44,093 nt of DNA from Myxococcales bacterium (GTDB taxonomy: Bacteria; Myxococcota_A; Polyangia; JAHFDS01): the NCBI GenBank assembly GCA_023248855.1, contig JAHFDS010000018.1:1-44093 (forward strand). Direction: 5' to 3'. The notes beneath the pieces are model-generated. The model was given only the letters and a program-made list of their open reading frames with translations. It ran no database searches and was not told where the DNA came from. Below, in pieces: positions 1-7,825 of this stretch (positions are counted from its first letter, which is position 1; the number at the start of each line of letters is the position of its first letter). The position numbers were made by a program, and so were the translations under genes.

Positions 1-35
1 ACCGCGGGCGATGCGAAAGAGGACGCTCGGCGGGC

Positions 36-41
36 TATAAC
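36..41 (+). promoter_or_regulatory. possible -10 element, DUF2804 gene
   Basis: A TATAAC hexamer ends 6 bases before the ATG at 48, so a transcript starting about 7 bases downstream would begin at or next to the start codon (leaderless). No good -35 hexamer is visible and the window starts just upstream, so this is tentative. Confidence 0.3.
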
Positions 42-47
42 GTCGCC

Positions 48-1052
48 ATGACGATCCGCGAGCTGCCGCCCGCCCCGAGGTCCCTCCGCCCCGACAAGGG
101 GCACATGCCGTTCGGCCGCTACCTCGGTGAGGTCGCCGAGCTCGACACCAAGCGCTGGGACTGGGACGTCTCGCTCCGGGCGCCGGTGCCGCCGCGCTTC
201 TCGCAGCGCAAGTCGTGGACCTTCGTCGGTGCCCTGGCCGACGAGCTCGCGGTGGGCCTCGCCATCGTCGACGCGGGGTATCTCGGCAACGCCTTCGTCT
301 ACGTGTTCGACCGCCGCACCCATGCGCTGGTCGAGGAGAAGGCGCTCAAGCCATTCGCTTTCCCATATATGTTTGCACCGACGCCGCACGTCGCCTGGGC
401 GCTCTCGGCGGGCAAGCGCCGCTGGACCCTCGCGCCGGCCCCCGGCGGCGGCTGGCAGGCGGCCTTCGTGGGCGAGCGCCTCGAGGTGGACCTGCGTCTG
501 CAGGGCGAGGGCCAGGGCGTGAGCACGCTGGCTCCGGCGGGCGTGCGGCCGTTCAACTTCACCTACAAGCGCATGGCGATGCCGGCGACGTTGGATGTGC
601 GCGTCGATGGCAAGCCGCTCATCGGCAAGGACGCGCTCGGCATCTACGACTTCACGCTCGGCTACCCGCCGCGGCAGACCTTCTGGAACTGGGCGGCGCT
701 GGTGGGCCGCACCGCCTCCGGCCAGCGCTTCGCGGCCAACCTCGTGGCGAGCTTCAACAACGGCCTCGAGAACTGCTACTGGCTCGACGGCCGCCCCGCG
801 GCGCTCGGCCAGGCGACCTTCCACTACGACCGCGCGGCCACGCTCGGTCCGTGGCGCATCTTCACCGAGGACGGCGCGCTCGACGTGACGTTCCGCCCCG
901 AGGGCAAGCGGGCCGAGCGCATCGAGGCCGGTGTCGTGGCGAGCGACTTCCAGCAGCCCTTCGGTCGCTTCGCGGGCACCCTCGAGACGGCGGCCGGCCA
1001 GGTCGCGATCGAGGGATCGGGCCTGGTCGAGGAGCACTTCGCGGTGTGGTGA
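48..1052 (+). CDS. DUF2804 family protein
   Basis: This 334-residue protein resembles the DUF2804 family, whose biochemical function is not established. It has the usual family length, many aromatic residues and a central segment (about residues 195-265) rich in W, N and Y (for example FWNW and NNGLENCYW). No signal peptide or membrane segment is visible, so a cytoplasmic location is likely. The ATG at 48 has no Shine-Dalgarno sequence but follows a TATAAC element closely, which would fit a leaderless message. It converges on the DUF420 gene with only 4 bases between the stops. Nothing in the neighbourhood indicates a pathway. Family assignment is by sequence impression. Confidence 0.75.
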   Translation: MTIRELPPAPRSLRPDKGHMPFGRYLGEVAELDTKRWDWDVSLRAPVPPRFSQRKSWTFVGALADELAVGLAIVDAGYLGNAFVYVFDRRTHALVEEKALKPFAFPYMFAPTPHVAWALSAGKRRWTLAPAPGGGWQAAFVGERLEVDLRLQGEGQGVSTLAPAGVRPFNFTYKRMAMPATLDVRVDGKPLIGKDALGIYDFTLGYPPRQTFWNWAALVGRTASGQRFAANLVASFNNGLENCYWLDGRPAALGQATFHYDRAATLGPWRIFTEDGALDVTFRPEGKRAERIEAGVVASDFQQPFGRFAGTLETAAGQVAIEGSGLVEEHFAVW

Positions 1053-1056
1053 CGGG

Positions 1057-1473
1057 CTACGACCAGTAGAGCATCGCGTACACGACCACGCCGGTCACCG
1101 ATACGTAGAGCCAGATCGGGAACGCGAAGCGGACGATGCGCCGGTGCGCCTCGAGCCGGTCCGCCAGCGCGTGACGGATCGCCAGGATGACCAGCACGGG
1201 CGTCGCCGCCGCGAGGGCCATGTGCGAAAACAGGATCGTGAGGTAGAGCGGCTTCCACGCGCCCTGGTAGCTGTGCGTGCCCGTGAGCGCGAAGCGCACG
1301 AGGTAGCTCACGAGGAACACCGTGGACACCGCGAAGGCGCTCAGCATGAGCCACTTGTGCAGCGCCTGCGCGCCGCGCGCGATCGCCACCCGCCCGAGCA
1401 CGATCAGGACGGCCGAGGTGGCGTTGAGGCAGGCGTTCACGTGCGGCAGCACCGCCCCGAGCTGGTCCCTCAT
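1057..1473 (-). CDS. DUF420 family membrane protein
   Basis: This 138-residue integral membrane protein has about four hydrophobic segments (near residues 18-32, 42-62, 78-99 and 116-136) and conserved-looking histidines (HVNACLNATS near the N-terminus, HKWLMLSAF, THSYQG, FSHM). These fit the DUF420 family, which is often encoded near cytochrome c oxidase assembly genes. Its ATG overlaps the stop of the ABC transporter gene upstream (ATGA, 1470-1473), so the two are probably translationally coupled. It is last in the ctaA-ctaB-ABC-DUF420 run, which suggests a role in oxidase maturation; this is inference from context. The long frame extending further upstream belongs to another reading of the ABC gene, so the ATG at 1473 was chosen. 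Confidence 0.85.
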   Translation of the reverse strand: MRDQLGAVLPHVNACLNATSAVLIVLGRVAIARGAQALHKWLMLSAFAVSTVFLVSYLVRFALTGTHSYQGAWKPLYLTILFSHMALAAATPVLVILAIRHALADRLEAHRRIVRFAFPIWLYVSVTGVVVYAMLYWS

Positions 1474-3236
1474 GCGCGTCGCTCGCAGGCGGCGGTGGCG
1501 GCGTAGAGCGCGAGCACGCAGAACCCGGCCACCACCCCGAGCGCGATCGCCGGGGACCCCCCGCCGATGGCGTGGCCGTGCAGGCCCGCGCGCATGGCGT
1601 CCACCGCGTAGGTCATCGGATTCGCGCGCATGATCGCCGCCAGGACGGGCGTCGCGCCCGAGGCCGGGAACATCGCGCCCGACAGCACCCACAGCGGGAT
1701 GAGCAGGACGCTCATCACGGCATGATAGCCCTGCACGGAATCGAGGATCCACGCCAGCGCAAAGCCGAACGCGGTGAACGCAACCGACGTCAGGAGCAAG
1801 TCCAAGAGCACGATCGCCGGGGAGATCTCGCCGAGCGAGAAGCCGGCGAACGGCGCGAGCGCGAGGAAGAGCAGCGCCTGCACGAGCGCGACCGACACGC
1901 CCCCCATGACCTTGCCGAGCACGAGCGCCAGGCGCGGCGCGGGCGCGACCAGGACCGCCTGCAGAAATCCCGCGTGGCGATCCTCGATCACCGACAGCGT
2001 CGTGAAGATCGACGTGAAGAGGGCGATCATGACGATGACGCCGGGGAAGAAGTACTGCTGGTAGCCGACCCTGGCGCCCGGCATCTGGAAGCTGCCCGAC
2101 AGGCCGCCGCCGATGACGAGCCAGAAGATGAGCGGCTGGCCGAGCGCCCCTGCGACGCGGCTCTTCTGGCGGAAGAAGCGCACCAGGTCGCGTCGCACCA
2201 GCACCGCGAAGGTGGCAAGGAACAGGGCGCCGCGCGCGGAGCCGCCGCGCGGTGCGGCCGCCCGGGCTCGCCTGGCCTTCTTTTCCGCCGGGGTCGCCTC
2301 CACGATGCGCTCGCCGAGCGCACGCCCCGTGAGGGCGACGAACACGTCCGCGAGGTCGGGCCGGCGCAGGCTCACGCTGCGCAGGCGCCCGGCCGCGAAC
2401 GCCTCCACGATGCGCGGGATCCACGTATGCGCTTCGGCGGATGTGACATGCACGACGTCGTCGGCCACGCGCGCCTCGAGCCCCAGCTTGGCCCGTAGCA
2501 CCTCGGCGACCTCGTCGGGGCCCTCGGCCTCGATGCGCACCACGTCCCCGCCCACGCGCGCGCGCAGCTCGTCGGGGGTGCCGGTCGCGATCACGCGGCC
2601 GCCGTCGAGGAGCACCACGCGGTCGCAGCGCTCGGCCTCCTCGGGCGCGTGCGTCGATAGCAGGATGGACATGCCTCGTGCCCGCCGCTCGTCGTCGAGC
2701 TGCGCCCAGATGCGGCGCTGCGTCGGCAGGTCCACGCCGCGGCTCGGCTCGTCCATCACGAGGATCGACGGCCGAGACAGGAGCACGCGCGCGATCTCGA
2801 TGCGCCGCTTCATGCCGCCCGAGTAGCGCGCCACCGACTCGTCGGCGCGATCCGCGAGCTCCACCACACTGAGCGCGGTCGCGACGCGCGCTTTCGCCTC
2901 GGCGCCGGAGATCCCGTAGAGCGCCGCGCCCAGCATGAGGTTCTCGCGCCCCGACAGCTTGTCGTCGAGGCTCGGCTGCTGGAACACCACGCCCATGCGC
3001 TCGCGCACGCTCGGGTCCGTGGGCGACGCCGGAGCGCCGTCCATGAAGATCTCGCCCGCATCCGGCGCGAGAAGGCCCACCAGCAAGTGAAACGTGGTGG
3101 TCTTGCCCGCGCCGTTCGGCCCGAGCACGCCCAGCACCTCCCCACGCGCCACCTGGAATGAGAGCTCGTCCACGGCCACGCGGTCGCCGTAGGCCTTGCG
3201 AAGGCCCTTCACCTCGAGCGCGGCTGGATCGGACAT
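1470..3236 (-). CDS. ABC transporter, fused ATPase and ABC-2 permease
   Basis: This 588-residue protein joins an ATP-binding domain to an ABC-2 type permease. The ATPase half (about residues 6-320) shows a Walker A at 39-47 (GPNGAGKTT), a Q-loop (FQQPSLD), a signature YSGGMKRR near 138-145, a Walker B ending MDEPSRGVD near 161-169 and an H-loop (STHAPEE). After a basic Ala/Arg-rich linker around 330-350, the permease half has about six membrane helices and ends at 588. The ATG at 3236 precedes the first conserved strand and lies 4 bases after ctaB; the stop overlaps the DUF420 gene. Fusion of the two halves is less common than separate genes. The substrate is unknown; position suggests a part in heme, copper or oxidase assembly. 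Confidence 0.88.
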   Translation of the reverse strand: MSDPAALEVKGLRKAYGDRVAVDELSFQVARGEVLGVLGPNGAGKTTTFHLLVGLLAPDAGEIFMDGAPASPTDPSVRERMGVVFQQPSLDDKLSGRENLMLGAALYGISGAEAKARVATALSVVELADRADESVARYSGGMKRRIEIARVLLSRPSILVMDEPSRGVDLPTQRRIWAQLDDERRARGMSILLSTHAPEEAERCDRVVLLDGGRVIATGTPDELRARVGGDVVRIEAEGPDEVAEVLRAKLGLEARVADDVVHVTSAEAHTWIPRIVEAFAAGRLRSVSLRRPDLADVFVALTGRALGERIVEATPAEKKARRARAAAPRGGSARGALFLATFAVLVRRDLVRFFRQKSRVAGALGQPLIFWLVIGGGLSGSFQMPGARVGYQQYFFPGVIVMIALFTSIFTTLSVIEDRHAGFLQAVLVAPAPRLALVLGKVMGGVSVALVQALLFLALAPFAGFSLGEISPAIVLLDLLLTSVAFTAFGFALAWILDSVQGYHAVMSVLLIPLWVLSGAMFPASGATPVLAAIMRANPMTYAVDAMRAGLHGHAIGGGSPAIALGVVAGFCVLALYAATAACERRA

Positions 3237-3240
3237 TCGG

Positions 3241-4119
3241 TCAGCGCAGCCGCGCGTCCGCCGCCAGCACGGCGAAGAGGACCGTGAGGTAGACGAGCGA
3301 GTAGTGGAACATGCCGCGCGCCCATTTCGGCCCGCGCCGCGGCGAGAGCCCCGCCACGCCACCGCCGACGAAGCCCGCGCCGAGGATGGCGGCGACCACC
3401 GTGTAGCGCCGGCCCGCGACGCCGAGCGGCTCGAGGGCCAGCGTCACCGGAAGCAGCAGCAGCGCGTAGACGAGGAGGTGGACCTTGGCTGCGGCCACGC
3501 CGTGCACCGCAGGCAGGACGCGAATGCCGGCGCGCAGGTACTCGTCGAGGCGGTAGATGCTGATCGCGAGGAAGTGCGGCAGCTGCCACACGAACAGGAT
3601 CGCGAACAGCGCGAGGCCCGCGGCATCCAGGTGCCGCGTCTGGGCGCACCAGCCGATGAGGGGCGGCATGGCGCCCGGCACCGCGCCGACGAGCACCGCG
3701 AGCCAGCTGCGCCGCTTGAGCGGCGTGTACATGAACACGTAGGACAGGAAAGCGAGGGCCGCGAGCGCCGCCGGCAGCGGCCCGGCCGTGCTCGCGAGCA
3801 ACGGCAGCGACACGGCGGTCAGGCCCACGCCGAACCACAGGGCCACCGCTGGATGCATGCGGCCGGCCGGTAGCGGCCGGTCGCGCGTCCGCTCCATGAA
3901 CGCGTCGGAGTCGCGCTCCCAGTACATGTTGAGGGTGTTCGCGGCCGCCACGACGAGCGTGGTGCCGAGGACGGTGAGGATCGCGTGCAGCGCGTCCACG
4001 CGACCCGGGGCGAGCAGGAGCCCACCGAGGGTCGTGAAGATGACCATCGACGTCAAGCGCGGCTTGGCCAGCTGCACCAGGTCGAGCGCGCGGGACTGGA
4101 CGAGGGCCAACGCGGTCAC
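3241..4119 (-). CDS. ctaB: protoheme IX farnesyltransferase (heme O synthase)
   Basis: This 292-residue UbiA-superfamily membrane enzyme transfers a farnesyl group to heme B to make heme O, the first step of heme A synthesis in the inner membrane. The first Asp-rich motif is seen around residues 61-81 (NTLNMYWERDSDAFMERTR), followed by RPLPAGRM; the second region is YRLDEYLRAGIRVLP near 189-203. About nine hydrophobic segments are present and the length is normal. The GTG start at 4119 overlaps the stop of ctaA (4116-4119), giving translational coupling with the next enzyme of the same pathway. The gene is followed after 4 bases by the ABC transporter. The assignment is firm. Confidence 0.95.
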   Translation of the reverse strand: MTALALVQSRALDLVQLAKPRLTSMVIFTTLGGLLLAPGRVDALHAILTVLGTTLVVAAANTLNMYWERDSDAFMERTRDRPLPAGRMHPAVALWFGVGLTAVSLPLLASTAGPLPAALAALAFLSYVFMYTPLKRRSWLAVLVGAVPGAMPPLIGWCAQTRHLDAAGLALFAILFVWQLPHFLAISIYRLDEYLRAGIRVLPAVHGVAAAKVHLLVYALLLLPVTLALEPLGVAGRRYTVVAAILGAGFVGGGVAGLSPRRGPKWARGMFHYSLVYLTVLFAVLAADARLR

Positions 4120-5048
4120 GCGGAGACCGCCGCGGCTGCGGAGGGGGTGCCAGAGGGCGCAGAAGCGGCGCGCCGCCGCGGGCTCGTCACCACGACGAGC
4201 GACACCAGCGTTCCCCAGATGAGGGCCGCGAGGCCCAGGTGCAGGGTGACCACGTGGAGGTTGAGCAGCTTCACCACGGCGAGCAGCCCGACGAAGATCT
4301 GCGCCAGCACGACGACATGCACGAGGATCGCGGCGCGCGCCCAGGGTTTGGGCAGGCCGCCGCGCTTGGCGGCGACGCCGGCCGCCAGCGTCGCGAAGAA
4401 CGCGAGCACGCCGAGGACGCGATGGGTCATGTGCAGGTGGACGAGCCAGTGTGCGCCCGACGGGAACAGCGCGCCCTTGCACAGCGGGATCTCGACGCAC
4501 GCCAGCGAGGCGCCGGTGTGGCGCATCGCCGCCGCCACGACGAGCTGCACGTAGACCAGCGCCGCGGCCGCGAGGAGCAGCCTGCGCGGGCCGGCGGGCA
4601 GGGCAGGCGCGATGGGCCGGCCGAGCTCGAGCGCGCGGGCTCGCCACGCGATGAGCAGCACGATCGCCAGGAACGCCTGCGACATGGCCAGGTGCGCGGT
4701 CGACACCTCGGGCGGCAGCCGCAGGAGCACCGTGACGCCGCCGATCACGCCCTGCAGCACCACCAGGCCGAGGGCCACCCCCGCCCAGGGCAGAAGGCCC
4801 GGGTACTCGCGCCGGCGCCGCAGCGCCATCACGAGAAGGGCGATGGTCAGAAGGCCCACGCCCGTTGCCACCATGCGGTGGCTGTGCTCGACGGCGACCT
4901 TGCCCTCCATCTTGGGCATCACCTGGCCGAAGCAGAGCGGCCAGTCCGGGCAGGCCAGGCTCGATCCGGTCGTGTGCACGATGCCGCCCATGAGCACGAG
5001 GACGAACGTGCAGGCGGCGACGAAGAACGCGTACCGGGACAGGCGCAT
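4116..5048 (-). CDS. ctaA: heme A synthase (COX15/CtaA)
   Basis: This 310-residue membrane protein oxidises the C8 methyl of heme O to make heme A for aa3-type oxidases. It has eight predicted helices in two similar halves, the typical layout. Conserved heme-ligand regions are visible: EHSHR at 54-58, AHLAMSQ from 118, HMTHR at 206-210 and a late LHLGLA. Each half carries a Cys pair (Cys33/Cys39 and Cys184/Cys190), as in the cysteine-bearing CtaA class. It is first of the ctaA-ctaB-ABC-DUF420 run and divergent from the methyltransferase gene at 5162. The C-terminal Ala/Ser-rich tail after residue 285 looks disordered. Confidence 0.94.
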   Translation of the reverse strand: MRLSRYAFFVAACTFVLVLMGGIVHTTGSSLACPDWPLCFGQVMPKMEGKVAVEHSHRMVATGVGLLTIALLVMALRRRREYPGLLPWAGVALGLVVLQGVIGGVTVLLRLPPEVSTAHLAMSQAFLAIVLLIAWRARALELGRPIAPALPAGPRRLLLAAAALVYVQLVVAAAMRHTGASLACVEIPLCKGALFPSGAHWLVHLHMTHRVLGVLAFFATLAAGVAAKRGGLPKPWARAAILVHVVVLAQIFVGLLAVVKLLNLHVVTLHLGLAALIWGTLVSLVVVTSPRRRAASAPSGTPSAAAAVSA

Positions 5049-5161
5049 GTCTTTTCTGTTCAGCCTCGGGCAGGTGGTCGTTACCAGGGGCCGGCCGCGG
5101 TGTCAACGTGGCGCCGTGCCCCGGCGCGGCGTCTCGCCGCACCCGTGGTATGCGTCCCGCC

Positions 5162-6325
5162 ATGCGCGCACACCAGGGACCCGACGTCCGCCGCCTGATC
5201 GCCCTGTGCGGCCTCGGCCTCGAGCCGGTGGTGGCCCAGGAGCTCGAGGCGCTGGGGGCGCATTCGATCGTGCAGCGCCGCGCCCAGGTCGAGTGTCGGG
5301 GCGACCTTGCGCTGCTCTATCGCGGAAACCTCTGGCTGCGCGCCGCCAGCCGCGTGCTCGTCCCTATCGGCGAGGCGCCGTGCGCCAACGCCGACGACCT
5401 TTACCGGGGCATCCGGGCGATGCCGTGGCCCCGCTTGATCTCCCCCGACCAGACCCTGGCCGTGCACGCGGCAGCGCGCGCCTCGTGGATTCGCAACACG
5501 GTGTGGCTCGCCCAGCGGGTCAAGGACGCCATCGTCGATGCGGTGCGAGAGTCGGTGGGCACCCGACCCGATGTCGACGTCGTCGATCCGGTGGTCCGGG
5601 TGCACGTCCGCGTGGCCGAGGGGCGGGCCGAGGTGGCGCTCGACAGCTCGGGTGCGCCGCTACACGAGCGCGGCTGGCGCAGCCGGGGGGCCCTGGCGCC
5701 GCTCAAGGAGACCCTCGGTGCGGGGCTGCTGGCGCTGGCAGGGGTACGCCCCGATGTCGCGTTCCTGGACCCGATGTGCGGCTCGGGCACGCTGCCCGTG
5801 GAGCACGCGCTGCGCGTCCTCGGCCGGGCCCCGGGCGAGCGCCGTCGCTTCGCATGCGAGCGCTGGCTCGGCGCCGATCCCGCGCTGTGGCAGCGCCTGC
5901 GGCAGGACTCCCGCAAAGCCGCGCCCGCGTCCTTGCCGCTCATCCTGGGCTTCGACGCCGATCGGCAGGCTGTGGAAGCGGCCACCGAGAACGTCGCCGC
6001 CGCGGGGCTCGACGGTGTCGTGCGCATCGAGCTCCGCCCGCTCGCCGAGCTCGAGCCCCCCGCTCCTCGCGGCGCGCTGGTCTGCAACCTTCCGTATGGG
6101 GTCCGCCTCGGCGACGAGGCCTCGCTGGCACCGCTCTACGAGTCGCTCGGCAGCATCCTCAAGCATCGCTTCGGCGGCTGGAGCGCGCACCTGCTCACGG
6201 CCAGCGCGGCCCTCGCCAAGAAGATTGGCCTGCGCACCGAGACGCGCACGCCGGTGTGGAATGGCGATCTCGAGTGCCGTCTGCTGGGTTACGCGCTGTA
6301 CGAGCGTCGTTCCAGCCCCGGCTGA
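5162..6325 (+). CDS. RlmL-like THUMP-domain RNA methyltransferase (copy 1)
   Basis: This 387-residue protein looks like a SAM-dependent RNA methyltransferase of the RlmL/Trm14 type. The N-terminal third (about residues 10-150) has the ferredoxin-like/THUMP layout (LCGLGLEPVVAQELEALGA, then LWLRAASRVLV). The Rossmann domain carries motif I FLDPMCGSGTLPVEHAL near residues 200-216 and the catalytic motif IV as NLPYG near 310. A guanine-N2 methyltransferase is plausible, but the substrate cannot be read from sequence. The ATG at 5162 was preferred over one at 5150; neither has a clear Shine-Dalgarno. It is divergent from ctaA. A second, clearly different family member lies at 9176-10366 on the other strand. 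Confidence 0.85.
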   Translation: MRAHQGPDVRRLIALCGLGLEPVVAQELEALGAHSIVQRRAQVECRGDLALLYRGNLWLRAASRVLVPIGEAPCANADDLYRGIRAMPWPRLISPDQTLAVHAAARASWIRNTVWLAQRVKDAIVDAVRESVGTRPDVDVVDPVVRVHVRVAEGRAEVALDSSGAPLHERGWRSRGALAPLKETLGAGLLALAGVRPDVAFLDPMCGSGTLPVEHALRVLGRAPGERRRFACERWLGADPALWQRLRQDSRKAAPASLPLILGFDADRQAVEAATENVAAAGLDGVVRIELRPLAELEPPAPRGALVCNLPYGVRLGDEASLAPLYESLGSILKHRFGGWSAHLLTASAALAKKIGLRTETRTPVWNGDLECRLLGYALYERRSSPG

Positions 6326-6432
6326 TGGGCTCGCCAGCAGGGTTGAGGGGTCCAGACCGCGGGCTGGAGCCTGATGCGGGCGGGAGGTGGAAAATCTCTC
6401 CGAGTTTCTGCGGGGTTGCGTGTGCGTAGAGG

Positions 6433-6447
6433 TGGCACATGGCTTGC
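6433..6447 (+). promoter_or_regulatory. sigma-54 (-24/-12) promoter
   Basis: The sequence TGGCAC-ATGGC-TTGC has the invariant GG (6434-6435) and GC (6446-6447) exactly 10 bases apart, as required for RpoN promoters, and matches the TGGCAC-N5-TTGC consensus fully. Predicted transcription start is near 6459, 25 bases before the GTG start of the regulator gene. This rules out the in-frame ATG at 6439, which lies inside the promoter. Confidence 0.85.
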
Positions 6448-6483
6448 GTAAGAGGGGCGCCATGCACCCAGGAGGGAGGCCCC

Positions 6484-7812
6484 GTGGCTAGCCGCATCGT
6501 CGTGTACGCGCCGTCCGCGCCGGTGCGACGCGCCCTGTGCGAAGCGCTCGATCGCCGGGGCCATCAGGTCGAGGGCTTCGGCGAGGTCGATCGTGCGATC
6601 GCGCGGTCGCGCGAGGTGCATCCCGACGTCGTGCTGGTGGCCTCGGAGGGCCCGGTCGACCCCGAGGGGGTGGGGCGCCTGCGTGGCGAGCCGCCACGCC
6701 CGCTCGTGCTCATCGGGGTCGAGGAGACGCTCGAGGGGCTCGGCAAGCTGCGGCCCGAGGTCACCCTGGCGTGGCCATGCGCACCCGAGATCGTCGTGCG
6801 CGCGGTGGCGCGGGTGCTCTCGGCCGGCTCGCGCGGGCTCGACCGCCTGATCGGCAAGGCGAGCGCGATGCAGCGGCTGCACCGGCAGCTGCGACAGATC
6901 GCCCCGTCACGCGCTCCGGTGCTGATCACCGGCGAGCCCGGTTGCGGCAAGGAGCTCGCGGCCGTCGCCCTGCACGAGCTCAGCCTGCGAGCCTCGGGGC
7001 CGTTCGTCCGGCTCGACTGCGGAGCGCTCGATGCGCTCGTGCCGTCGGACTCCGACGCGCGCGACGCCGTGGGCGCCATCGTGCTGGCCGAGGGGGGCAC
7101 GCTCTTCCTCGACGAGATCGCCGATCTCTCCGTCGCCGCGCAGGTCCAGCTGCTGGCCCTTCTGTCCAAGAACGAGGTCGCCCACGTCGGCCAGACCGTG
7201 CGCCTCGACGTGCGCGTCATCGCGGCTTCCCGCCACGACCTTGCGCGCGCGGTTCGCGAGGGTTGCTTTCGCGAGGAGCTCTACTATCGCCTCGCGGTGG
7301 TCACGCTCGGCGTCCCGCCGCTGCGCACGCGCGGCCCCGACGTCGTACAGATCGCCGAGCACGTGCTGCGGCGCGTCGCGGCCGACAATGGCCGACCCGT
7401 GGTGGGCATGGACGATGAAACGCGGGACTGCCTGCTCTGGTACGGCTGGCCGGGCAACGTGCGCGAGCTCGAGAACGCGATCACCCGCGCCGTCCTCGTG
7501 GCGAGGGGACCGCTCGTCGTGCGGGGCGACCTGCCGCCCGCCGTGCGTGACGAGGATGCTGGCGACGCGCCGCACGTGCCCGGCGCCTCGCTCGACGATC
7601 TCGAGCGCTACGCCATCCTCAAGACACTCGAGCACACGGGTGGCTGCAAGGCCCAAGCAGCCCGCATCCTCGGCATCTCCCACCGGAAGATCCAGTACAA
7701 GCTGCACGAGTACCGCGCCACCGCGCGGCAGCGGCGCTCGAGCGCCCCGCCGATGGAGCCCCGGGTCTCCATCCCTGCCGAGATCCCGCCGGCCCCTCGC
7801 GCCAAGGCGTAG
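6484..7812 (+). CDS. NtrC-family regulator lacking GAFTGA loop and phospho-Asp
   Basis: This 442-residue protein has the three-part NtrC layout: a receiver-like domain (1-112), an AAA+ domain (about 118-345) and a Fis-type helix-turn-helix (about 372-412). Walker A is GEPGCGKE at 150-157, Walker B GGTLFLDEI at 204-212, then REELYYRL, VPPLRTR and GWPGNVRELEN. Two key features are missing. The receiver has Ala53 where the phosphorylated Asp belongs (PDVVLVAS). The stretch between the conserved Cys-Gly (179-180) and Walker B is only about 23 residues and has no ESELFGH...GAFTGA segment, the loop that contacts sigma-54. The GTG at 6484 follows a strong GGGAGG Shine-Dalgarno and a sigma-54 promoter. 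It is probably an ATP-binding DNA-binding regulator that does not activate sigma-54 polymerase directly. Confidence 0.88.
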   Translation: MASRIVVYAPSAPVRRALCEALDRRGHQVEGFGEVDRAIARSREVHPDVVLVASEGPVDPEGVGRLRGEPPRPLVLIGVEETLEGLGKLRPEVTLAWPCAPEIVVRAVARVLSAGSRGLDRLIGKASAMQRLHRQLRQIAPSRAPVLITGEPGCGKELAAVALHELSLRASGPFVRLDCGALDALVPSDSDARDAVGAIVLAEGGTLFLDEIADLSVAAQVQLLALLSKNEVAHVGQTVRLDVRVIAASRHDLARAVREGCFREELYYRLAVVTLGVPPLRTRGPDVVQIAEHVLRRVAADNGRPVVGMDDETRDCLLWYGWPGNVRELENAITRAVLVARGPLVVRGDLPPAVRDEDAGDAPHVPGASLDDLERYAILKTLEHTGGCKAQAARILGISHRKIQYKLHEYRATARQRRSSAPPMEPRVSIPAEIPPAPRAKA

Positions 7813-7825
7813 ATCGAATGTAGAC

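Noticed and set aside
6439-6483. Start of the NtrC-like regulator at the upstream ATG 6439
   Set aside because: That ATG lies inside the sigma-54 promoter, upstream of the predicted transcript start; the GTG at 6484 has a strong Shine-Dalgarno.
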